In this document: positions 1-7,200 of the stretch, in pieces
How positions within the stretch are numbered: position 1 is the stretch's first letter
Layout of the letters: the number at the start of each line of letters is the position of its first letter
Source of the DNA: a virus
IMG/VR virus record: IMGVR_UViG_3300033064_001612
Coordinates: 1 to 25,689 of that record
Strand: one strand, 5' to 3'
Length of the DNA stretch: 25,689 nt
Program-made: the position numbers and the translations under genes
The notes under the pieces: generated by a model
What the model saw: only the letters and a program-made list of their open reading frames with translations
Database searches by the model: none
Told to the model about the DNA's origin: nothing

Positions 1-1
1 A

Positions 2-1558
2 TTAGATCGTTTAGCAAAACAGACTACTGGTGCATATACGTCTACTAGCTCTATGAGACGTTCCGCCTCTATTTTAGCAGAAGACTCTAAAGGATTTAGA
101 GAGTTAGGTTCTAAGCAAGGCAGGACTAGATTAATTGTAACTGAAGATACATTAAAACAATTATTAGATCAATTCGGACTTAGCACAGTATCAGAAGAAG
201 AAGCTATACAGATGTATATGGAGTTTTTGTCTAATACTTACGGTCAAAAATACAGAGCGTCGCATTTTGAATTTTATACCCCCTCTGGCGATATACTGCC
301 TGGCGCAAAAATTAGGACGCCTCTTGGGGAATACGTAAAGTCAATGGCAGGCAAGTCTGTAATAGCAATTCGCGGATTAAATTTTTCTCATGAAAATACG
401 CTAAAACATATGGCGGAATTTTTAATGTATGCTAAGCCAAGTAACATTGCTGGTTTAACCTTAAAAGAAGTACAAGAAGCAATTTCACGAATTTATGAGC
501 GAGGACATATAATTGCTACTACTACAGGTAGACAGCAAGTATCTATTGGAAATATATCAGACGAAAATACAGTACTAGATAAAATTGTACAATTAAGCGC
601 TGATCTAGATATTGCTTCGTCTTCTCTTAGTAATCCAAAATACGCAAAAATACTATCGTCAGTTAACAAAGACTTTTCTGGCAATAGAATGTTTATGAAT
701 ATTGAGTTTCAGCTAATTCGTAATGAAACTGGAACAGGTAACCAGGATAGTGCCGATATTACCCGAGGTTTACGTATTATATCTACGCTGTATAATTTGC
801 TAGATAATATAAAACTATCGTCTAGAGGCTCTTTGTTATCAATTCCTATAGCTACCAATTTAAAAAATGCTGCAAAACAGATGGATAATCTGTTAAAGAA
901 ATTAGAAAAGCAAGAAGAATACATTACAAAAGTATTGGCAGGATATATAGAAAACCCTGAAAAATATATACTAGACTTAAAGTCATCAGATACTTTTAAA
1001 GAACAGTTAAAAAAACGTATTGTAGCTCCCCTAAAAGGAGTTGCTGCCCCTGTTTTAAAAGTTAGACATAATAATGTACTTGCAGCCAACAGTAATATAA
1101 TGCCAGCAAAAATAGCGTCTGTAAAAACAGATGTTAAAAAGCTAGTAGCACAAACTAAAAAAGAATTAGAAAACGCTAAGCGACTACAGCATGCAACTGC
1201 TGTCAAACCCAAACGTGTAGAATCAAATCAAGTAAATTTAACTAACTTGCAAAATTTGATTAATCAGCACTTACAAAGCGTAGTTTCGGCTAACATGGGC
1301 AACGGCACTCAGCGTAGCGTACTAAACTATCGTACCGGCCGATTTGCAGAATCAGTTAAAGTAGAAAGAATGAGTGAAAGCCGTGAAGGTATGATTACCG
1401 CTTTTTACTCATATATGAAAAGTCCGTATCAAACTTTTGAGCCTGGATTTCGTCAAGGCACTCCAAAAACACGTGACCCTAAACTGCTGATTGCTAAGTC
1501 AATTCGTGAAATTGCAGAAACACGTGTAACAAATAGAATGAGAGCTGTTTCGATATGA
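2..1558 (+). CDS. Neck / tail-completion-like virion protein, 5' partial
   Basis: The frame is open from base 2 with no stop before the first ATG at 53, so the gene most likely begins upstream; 518 residues are visible. Most of the protein is helical and charged, with a Lys/Glu-rich, possibly coiled-coil stretch near the middle (KKLEKQEEY) and a Lys-rich linker (about nt 1130-1220). The C-terminal 90 residues carry an R-TGRFAESV segment, then FYSYMKSPYQTFEPG and PKTRDPKLLIAKSIREIA. This resembles the end of head-tail joining proteins of the HK97 gp10 type, in which an R-TG-L-S motif precedes a Tyr-rich strand. It overlaps the tail terminator gene by ATGA, as expected for a neck or tail-completion protein next to the terminator. 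At over 500 residues it is far longer than a normal gp10-like protein (about 100-150), so the N-terminal part has an unknown extra role. Function is inferred from position and the C-terminal motif. Confidence 0.45.
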   Translation, partial: LDRLAKQTTGAYTSTSSMRRSASILAEDSKGFRELGSKQGRTRLIVTEDTLKQLLDQFGLSTVSEEEAIQMYMEFLSNTYGQKYRASHFEFYTPSGDILPGAKIRTPLGEYVKSMAGKSVIAIRGLNFSHENTLKHMAEFLMYAKPSNIAGLTLKEVQEAISRIYERGHIIATTTGRQQVSIGNISDENTVLDKIVQLSADLDIASSSLSNPKYAKILSSVNKDFSGNRMFMNIEFQLIRNETGTGNQDSADITRGLRIISTLYNLLDNIKLSSRGSLLSIPIATNLKNAAKQMDNLLKKLEKQEEYITKVLAGYIENPEKYILDLKSSDTFKEQLKKRIVAPLKGVAAPVLKVRHNNVLAANSNIMPAKIASVKTDVKKLVAQTKKELENAKRLQHATAVKPKRVESNQVNLTNLQNLINQHLQSVVSANMGNGTQRSVLNYRTGRFAESVKVERMSESREGMITAFYSYMKSPYQTFEPGFRQGTPKTRDPKLLIAKSIREIAETRVTNRMRAVSI

Positions 1559-1992
1559 GTCGTAGAACATCAATTTTAAAAGCACTAACAGAGAAGCTTA
1601 AATTAATAGACGGCAATACGCCTTATCAAATTAACCTTTTCAACAACGCTTATCCTAAGCTAAAGTTTTGGGACGAAGTAAATGACTTTCCTTGTGTATA
1701 CGCCACTCCTGGAAGTGAAACTCGTGAGTATTTAGGCTCAGACTTTACTTGGGCTTGGCTTGGCGTTTCACTAAAAGTGTACTGCAAAGGCGAAGACGCT
1801 CAACAGCAACTAGAGTACTTACTAGAAGACATTGAAGCTGTTGTTCATGATAATCGTGTTTTACAATACGATGCAGAAAAAAATTATGAAACTACCGAGA
1901 TATTGGTAGTTTCGATAACAACTGACGAAGGGCTATTAGCGCCTTATGCAGTCGGTGAAATTAATTTACAAGTGCGTTATGCGCTTATGTAA
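1555..1992 (+). CDS. Tail terminator / tail-tube capping protein (gpU-like)
   Basis: This 145-residue protein probably caps the head-proximal end of the tail tube, sets its final length and provides the surface that joins the head. Its length and order of elements fit the lambda gpU / T5 p142 group: an N-terminal helix (MSRRTSILKALTEKL), a PY-containing segment, an FPCVYATPGSE strand-turn, a long hydrophobic strand (FTWAWLGVSLKVYCKGEDA), a helix ending EDIEAVVHD, and two closing strands with GLLAPYAVGEINLQVRYAL. The ATG overlaps the upstream stop as ATGA and there is no good Shine-Dalgarno, so translation is probably coupled. It lies directly before the tube protein gene, the usual place for the terminator. 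The family call rests on pattern and context. Confidence 0.7.
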   Translation: MSRRTSILKALTEKLKLIDGNTPYQINLFNNAYPKLKFWDEVNDFPCVYATPGSETREYLGSDFTWAWLGVSLKVYCKGEDAQQQLEYLLEDIEAVVHDNRVLQYDAEKNYETTEILVVSITTDEGLLAPYAVGEINLQVRYALM

Positions 1993-1993
1993 T
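1965..1993 (+). promoter_or_regulatory. Putative sigma-70 promoter for the tube protein gene
   Basis: TTTACA at 1965-1970 and TGTAAT at 1988-1993 are separated by 17 bases; each matches the sigma-70 consensus in five of six positions. It overlaps the end of the terminator gene and lies about 80 bases before the tube protein start. A dedicated promoter would suit the most abundant tail protein, but there is no experimental support. Confidence 0.4.
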
Positions 1994-2075
1994 CAATCAA
2001 CGCACAAACATTAATACAGATAAAAGTCTAGTCAAAATGTTTTAGTGTGTCAAATAATCACAAAAAGGAAAGATT

Positions 2076-3218
2076 ATGGCATTAAATTTAGTACGTAACA
2101 GTAGAGTATTCTTTACTACAGATGTTAACGCTACCACAGGTGTAGTAGACACTGCTGCTTTAGAAGCAGCAAAAACATTTGAAATTCAAGTTCTAGACGG
2201 ACTTACTTTTTCACAAAACACCAACCAAGAAACAGTAACCATTAACGAAGCAGGCTCGTCACCAGTTCGTGGACAGCGTAGCTTTAACGTTAGTTTAGCT
2301 CCTGTAGACTTTTCAATGAGCACTTATATTCGTCCGCGCAAAACCACAACTACGGGTACGCCTGCACTTGTAACCATTGACGCAGAAGAAAGTGTACTAT
2401 GGAATGCGCTATCAAGCGTAAGTGGTGACGGTTGGACCGCAGGTGCCATAAGCTCTGAGCTTAAGTTTAACAAATCTAACGCTAACCAGCTTCAAAAGTT
2501 TGGTTTAATTATTATCTTAGATAACGTTACTTATGTTATTGATGACTGTGTACTAACACAAGCAACAATTGACTTTGGTATTGACGCTATTTCTACAATT
2601 GCATGGACTGGTCAAGGTAAAACTCTTCGTAAGTTAGAATCAAACGGCACAACTAGTTTAGTTGAAGGTGTACCTACGTTTAGTGGTGGTTTAGCTGGTA
2701 GTTATACTCCAAAAACTATTGATGCACCTTTTATTGCTAATAAATTGAGTACTGCTACAGTTGCCAAAGGCACAGGTACTGCTTATGAAGTAGCTATTAC
2801 TGGCGGTTCCATAACTATTAACAACAACGTTACTTATTTAGTACCAGCTAACTTAGCTGTTGTTAACCAACCAGCTACTTATTTCACAGGTACTCGTGCT
2901 ATTAGCGGTAGCTTAAATGCTTACTTAAAAACAGGCGGTACAACCGACACCGGCGCGCTACTTGCTAGCATGCTGTCAGACACAAGTAACGTTGAGCCTA
3001 ATTTTAACGTACAGGTTGCAATTGGTGGAAGTACAGGCGCTGTTAAGGTAGAGTTAAGCATGCCTACAACTATGTTGACAATTCCAACAATTGATGTACA
3101 ACAAGTTGTTTCTACTACAATTAACTTTACTGCTCAAGGTTCTGCAACCGGTAATGCTGGTAGCAGCTATGACATTGACGCTGCAAACGAACTATCTGTT
3201 AAGTACTACGCAACTTAA
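2076..3218 (+). CDS. Major tail tube protein, T5 pb6-like
   Basis: This 380-residue protein is predicted to form the non-contractile tail tube. It matches T5 pb6 (from memory) along most of its length: an N-terminal ALNLVRNSRVFF strand, NEAGSSPVRGQRSFNVSL at about residues 57-74, an STYIRP strand at 82-87, GGSITINNNVTYL near 243-255, and a closing SGSLNAYL region near 278. In T5, pb6 carries a duplicated tube fold so that rings are trimers rather than hexamers; the length and the two similar halves here suggest the same. T5 pb6 is longer (464 residues) and ends in an Ig-like domain, whereas this one stops soon after the second tube domain at LSVKYYAT. Shine-Dalgarno AAGGAA at 2065-2070 sits 5 bases before ATG. 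A likely promoter precedes the gene and a hairpin terminator follows it, consistent with high, separate expression. Confidence 0.88.
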   Translation: MALNLVRNSRVFFTTDVNATTGVVDTAALEAAKTFEIQVLDGLTFSQNTNQETVTINEAGSSPVRGQRSFNVSLAPVDFSMSTYIRPRKTTTTGTPALVTIDAEESVLWNALSSVSGDGWTAGAISSELKFNKSNANQLQKFGLIIILDNVTYVIDDCVLTQATIDFGIDAISTIAWTGQGKTLRKLESNGTTSLVEGVPTFSGGLAGSYTPKTIDAPFIANKLSTATVAKGTGTAYEVAITGGSITINNNVTYLVPANLAVVNQPATYFTGTRAISGSLNAYLKTGGTTDTGALLASMLSDTSNVEPNFNVQVAIGGSTGAVKVELSMPTTMLTIPTIDVQQVVSTTINFTAQGSATGNAGSSYDIDAANELSVKYYAT

Positions 3219-3239
3219 TTTAGTGTAGTTTTTACACAA

Positions 3240-3273
3240 AGGGGTGGCTTGATCACCACCCCTATTTTTCTTT
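3240..3273 (+). terminator. Intrinsic terminator after the tube protein gene
   Basis: AGGGGTGG (3240-3247) pairs with CCACCCCT (3256-3263) around an 8-base loop, followed by ATTTTTCTTT. The GC-rich stem and T-run fit a Rho-independent terminator. Some read-through is expected, because I see no convincing promoter between it and the chaperone gene. Confidence 0.8.
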
Positions 3274-3296
3274 ATTAAAATAGGATATAACTCCAA

Positions 3297-3716
3297 ATGA
3301 CAAATCTATCACTTAAATCTCTTTTAGTACCTTCAAAAAATGTTGACATTGAGTACCCAGGAATGCCTGGATTCAAGATTTCAGTAGCATTTTTATCACG
3401 CGAAACACTTGTAGGTATTCGCAAGAAAGCTACAAAAACAGCTTTTAAAAATCGTCAACCAGTTGAAGAATTAAACGATGATTTATTTTTACAACTATAC
3501 GTTCAAGCCTCTGTAAAAAGTTGGTCAGGACTTAAGCTTAGCTATTTAGAGCAGCTAGCGCCAGTAGACTTAACGGGACAAAAGTTAGAAAGTGAACTTG
3601 AGTTCTCAGAAGAAAATGCTCTTTTCTTGATGAAGAATTCCTCAAACTTTGACGCGTTTATTTCAGAAACGGTTACTGACTTGGGAAACTTTCAGAGCAG
3701 CAGCGAAAAGAAATAA
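3297..3716 (+). CDS. Tail assembly chaperone, short form (G-like)
   Basis: This 139-residue, acidic-ended protein sits between tube and tape measure genes, where siphoviruses encode the chaperone pair that binds the tape measure and recruits tube subunits (lambda gpG/gpGT). The N-terminal half has beta strands (VDIEYPGMPGFKISVAFLS) followed by helices around RETLVGIRKKATKTAF, and the C-terminal half is helical with repeated Glu residues. The sequence is not obviously like lambda gpG; identification rests on position, size and the slippery heptamer near its 3' end. The start has a weak, distant AGGA (3282-3285) 11 bases upstream. Expression probably depends on read-through of the preceding terminator, which would keep chaperone levels below the tube protein. 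Confidence 0.8.
   Translation: MTNLSLKSLLVPSKNVDIEYPGMPGFKISVAFLSRETLVGIRKKATKTAFKNRQPVEELNDDLFLQLYVQASVKSWSGLKLSYLEQLAPVDLTGQKLESELEFSEENALFLMKNSSNFDAFISETVTDLGNFQSSSEKK
3683..3689 (+). promoter_or_regulatory. Programmed -1 ribosomal frameshift site GGGAAAC
   Basis: In the frame of the G-like gene this reads G GGA AAC, a perfect X XXY YYZ slippery heptamer; lambda G-T uses the near-identical GGGAAAG. After tandem slippage the P-site re-pairs on GGG and the A-site on AAA. Decoding continues at 3689 in the -1 frame, which is open from 3680 (after a TGA at 3677-3679) to 4063. The site is therefore only six bases downstream of the point where the -1 frame opens. I see no strong downstream stem-loop. 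Confidence 0.88.
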
Positions 3717-4063
3717 GTGAAATGATTACTTCATACTTTCAAAATAGTCAAGTGTCGATGACAAAAGAACTTTATTTTGAAATGTGTGAAGCATTTGGTA
3801 ACGAGCCAAATGATTCAGAAATTCCTGTGGAATTAATGGATTTTCCAGATGAAATACAAGACGTTTTTTCTCTTTATTATAAGCTACGAGACGACTGGGA
3901 TACTATGAATGGAATTTACTTAGGTAAAAACTATTCTGGTATACTCGATACTTTAGAAATTTACGAAGTAGAAAAAATAGACCGAAAGTTTTATATGGAA
4001 TGGTTCTCGGTTATTGATGCTGCTAGATCAAAGATACTTGCAGCTAATCGCCCTAGTAAGTAA
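3689..4063 (+). CDS. T-domain of tail assembly chaperone, made as G-T frameshift fusion
   Basis: This segment is in the -1 frame relative to the upstream gene and has no usable Shine-Dalgarno before its first ATG at 3722. It is therefore most likely translated only as an extension of the G-like protein after slippage at 3683-3689. The fusion would have 131 residues from the zero frame plus 124 from this frame (255 total), with the junction reading DLGN-LSEQQRKEISEMI. The T part is acidic and helical with aromatic residues (YFQNSQVSMTKELYFEMCEAFG, LYYKLRDDWDTMNGIYLGKNY, KFYMEWFSVIDAARSKI). In lambda the T domain binds the tube protein while G coats the tape measure; the same split of roles is inferred. 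If annotated separately, the ORF would be 3722-4063 (113 residues). Confidence 0.82.
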   Translation, partial: LSEQQRKEISEMITSYFQNSQVSMTKELYFEMCEAFGNEPNDSEIPVELMDFPDEIQDVFSLYYKLRDDWDTMNGIYLGKNYSGILDTLEIYEVEKIDRKFYMEWFSVIDAARSKILAANRPSK

Positions 4064-4073
4064 ACAAAAAGAT

Positions 4074-4110
4074 AAAAGCCCTGTAGATGAAAATTTACAG
4101 GGCTTTTTTG
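4074..4110 (+). terminator. Intrinsic terminator after the chaperone genes
   Basis: A perfect 12-bp stem, AAAAGCCCTGTA (4074-4085) with TACAGGGCTTTT (4096-4107), encloses a 10-base loop and runs into a T-tract (4104-4109). This is a strong Rho-independent terminator. It separates the tube/chaperone transcription unit from the tape measure unit. Confidence 0.9.
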
Positions 4111-4131
4111 TTTGGTTAAAAAATTTATGCA

Positions 4132-4160
4132 TTGACACACAAGGGCTGTTATGCTATAAT
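4132..4160 (+). promoter_or_regulatory. Full-consensus sigma-70 promoter with extended -10
   Basis: TTGACA (4132-4137) and TATAAT (4155-4160) match the sigma-70 consensus in all twelve positions with the optimal 17-base spacer. TGC directly before the -10 box adds the extended -10 element. Transcription would start near 4167, giving a leader of about 70 bases before the tape measure ATG at 4236. It lies 22 bases after the preceding terminator. Confidence 0.92.
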
Positions 4161-4235
4161 ATGGTGATTAAATGAAAATTGTAGCAAGTGGATAAATTAT
4201 ATCTGCTTATAAATACGGCTAATAGAAGGAAACCT

Positions 4236-7200
4236 ATGGCAACAGAAAATATTAAGATTGGTATAGACGTTGTATCTAATACAGATGCAGAAACTGCCAA
4301 AGCTATAAAACTAAAAAAGGCGTTTGAAGACGCAAATCGAGCTGCAGGTAACACAGGCGGTACTGCAGGTTCTCGCGCAGTTTCTGCTAAAGCGGCTCCT
4401 AGTGGACCCGGCATGACTGGTGCTCAATACAATATATCAAAAGGTGTTGGTGGAACAAGCGCCAGAGACTTTGCAGATGAGGCTAGGGGTCTAGGTGGAT
4501 TAGTTCGTGCATATGCTACTTTTGCTGCTAATATTTTTGCTGTAAGCGCAGCATTTACAGCACTAAGAGATGCAGCACAAACAGATAATTTAGTAAAAGG
4601 GTTAAACACACTTGGTGCAACAGCCGGTATAAGCCTTGGAACTTTAAGCAAACGACTAGTGGAAGCTACTGATGGGGCTATTTCACTAAGAGATGCTATG
4701 ACAGCTACAGCACAAGCGTCCTCAGCAGGTATGTCATCTAAAAACTTAGAACGTTTAGCAGTGGTAGCAAAAAATGCTAGTACTGCTTTAGGTGTATCTA
4801 TGTCAGATGCCTTAAGTCGTTTAAGTCGTGGTATTACTAAGTTAGAACCAGAATTACTAGATGAATTAGGAATATTTACTAAAATAGGTCCTGCTACAGA
4901 AAAATATGCTTTACAAATAGGTAAAACAGCCTCGCAGCTTAGTGACTTAGAAAGACGTCAAGCATTTGCAAATGCAGTACTAGAAGAAGGTGAAACTAAG
5001 TTTAATAGCTTAAGTTCTTCTTCAGCTAATGCGTATGATAAGTTGCTGGCTACAGTAAAAAATGCAGGCCAAGAAATTCTTAGCAGCATTAATGTAATAT
5101 TAGAACCAATAGCTAAGTTTTTAGCCAACAATCCTTTAATTGTAGCTGCTAGTACTATCGGGATAGCAGCAACACTTTTAAAAAGAGCTATACCTGATTT
5201 ACTGGGTGACTACACCAGAATACAAGCAGCAAATGAAAAAGCTCTAGAAACTCAAACTAAATCTTTGGAAAGCTCAAAAAAGCTACAAGCACAACTACTA
5301 CAAGAAAAAGCCGCAGCGGAAGCAATGGCTAAATCAGCTGCTATAAATGCTGATCGCAGATTAGCAGAAGCTGATGCAGCCGACACAGCAGCATCAAAAA
5401 TTAAGCAGAGCAAAAGTAGATCAGCAAAATTAGACGAAATACTTGGACCGCAAACGGATTATGCAGACGTTAGCAAATCACAGTTAGCGGCCTTAGAACA
5501 ACAAGCACAAAAATTTGATGGAAAAAACAAAAAAGCTGCAGAATCGTATAGATCTTTGGCTACTGCAATATCTGCATATCAATTAGAGTTAACAAAAGAA
5601 TCTGTTTCAACCGAGGCAGCAAAAGCAGCTACGGATAAACTAGCACAATCTAAACAAAGATTAATTGTTATAGAAAAAGAAATGCAAGCCGCACAAGCTG
5701 CAGCAGCTTTAAGTAACGCTAAATTAGCCGCTGCAAACAATCTACAAGAAAAAGGCTTTTTAGGTATATTTTCTTCTGTAGGTATTTTAAACAAAGGTTT
5801 AAAAGAGTTGGGCACTACTACGGGCACAAAGTTTGTAGAAATAGGAAAATTTATTGGTAGCGCACTATTAGGTGGACTAGGTAAAATGTTATCTGGTTTA
5901 AATATGGTTACAATAGCTTGGGCAGCTTTAACTTTACTATTAGATCTTGGCGCCGCTGTTTTTAGTAAAAATGCTAAGGAAATGGAAGCATTTTCCAAAG
6001 CTGCTGAAACAGCTAAAGATAGTGCCGACAATGTGAGCAGAACTATAGATGCGCTAAATAAAAAAGGTGGCTTTGCAAGCGGTACAATTGACGGCATTAA
6101 TGCAATGTCTAATGCTTTTACTGAATTAGCAGATTCCGCAAAAACAGCTACAGATGCGGCTGCCAAAGCCCAAAAATCTTTAGACTTTTCTTGGTGGGAT
6201 AAGGCTGCTAATAGTATTAAAAAATTAATAGGTGGAGATATTGCAAACAAAGAAGCGGATGCTTTAGGTGCTCAAATAGAAAATGCTTCTAAAATAATGG
6301 CTAGAGTAAGTGGAGGAGGTACTGCAACTTCCAAACTAAAAGGAATGTTAGGTATTACTAGCCTGGATGCTGAATCTGCTAGTCAAGCATTTAAAAAATT
6401 AGACGACGTTTCCAAAGGAAAAATAGTTGCTTACTTAAAAGAATTTAGTAATGAATTAAATACTACTTCACAGAAATTAACTAATTTTAAAACAAGTACA
6501 GATACTGCATATAAATCTCTTCAAGAATTTATACAGTCAACAGCAGTAAATAATCCACTATTAAAGCTTGGTCAAAGTTTACAAACTGTTGGCTTAAGCA
6601 TGACAGAAATATTTACGTCTAACGATCCTTCAAAGATGTTAGCTGCAATGGATGATTTGGTAAAAAATACTGAAAAAGCTGCATTATTTGGTCCAAAATT
6701 TGTAGAAGGAATAGTGAGTGTAAGAACTGAGTTTGCTCAGGCTACAAAAGAGGTAAAAGGTGTACAAGATGCACTAGCCGATAATACACTAGAATTAGAT
6801 AAACAGCAAAAAATTGTTGATAAATTTAATAAAACTTATGGTACAACACCAGTAGAACTAAAAGCGACGTCCAGTGTAGGACAATTTATAGATTCATTTT
6901 CTGCTGACACTGCTAAAAAAGAAACAGAGCGTTTACAAAGCGATAGGCGTGAACTTAATAAGGCTGTTAGCGCGGGTTCTGAAAAATATAGCGACGTATT
7001 TAAAAAGGCTACTTTATTATTTACCGATGGATTAAATACTGCTTTTAAATCAGGTGCAGAGTATATAACTAAAGCTCTGGGCCAAGTAAAAGAAAAAAAT
7101 GCATTGGACTTTGCAAGAGCTCAAGCAGGTGGTTTAAGTGGTGAAAATCAAGCAACAAAAATAGCCCAAATTAATCAAAAAGATGCTGAGTTACAGATAC

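Noticed and set aside
53-55. ATG 53 as the true start of the first gene
   Set aside because: The frame is open to the window edge and no ribosome binding site precedes ATG 53; the gene is more likely cut by the window.
3249-3281. Promoter between the tube gene terminator and the chaperone gene
   Set aside because: TTGATC and TAAAAT are 21 bases apart and the first lies in the terminator hairpin; spacing is too long for sigma-70.
3690-3760. Stem-loop stimulating the frameshift
   Set aside because: Only short, bulged pairings such as AAG-TGAA with TTCA-CTT near 3715-3738 are visible; too weak to call.
3722-4063. Independent gene starting at ATG 3722
   Set aside because: No Shine-Dalgarno is present, and the -1 frame is open back past the GGGAAAC slippery site, so a frameshift extension explains it better.
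4161-4195. Short leader ORFs (ATG 4161 and ATG 4172) after the tape-measure promoter
   Set aside because: They encode only 4 and 7 codons without ribosome binding sites; chance occurrence is more likely than an attenuating leader peptide.
4188-4235. GTG 4188 as start of the tape measure protein
   Set aside because: No suitable ribosome binding site precedes it, while AGAAGGA is well placed for ATG 4236 and the protein from there has a typical tape-measure N-terminus.
5579-6250. 223-codon open frame on the minus strand
   Set aside because: It lies wholly inside the tape measure gene, its translation is Ala/Ser/Leu-rich as expected from the antisense of Ala/Lys-rich codons, and no ribosome binding site or promoter is evident. 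The same applies to other minus-strand frames such as 709-1212 and 16741-17199.
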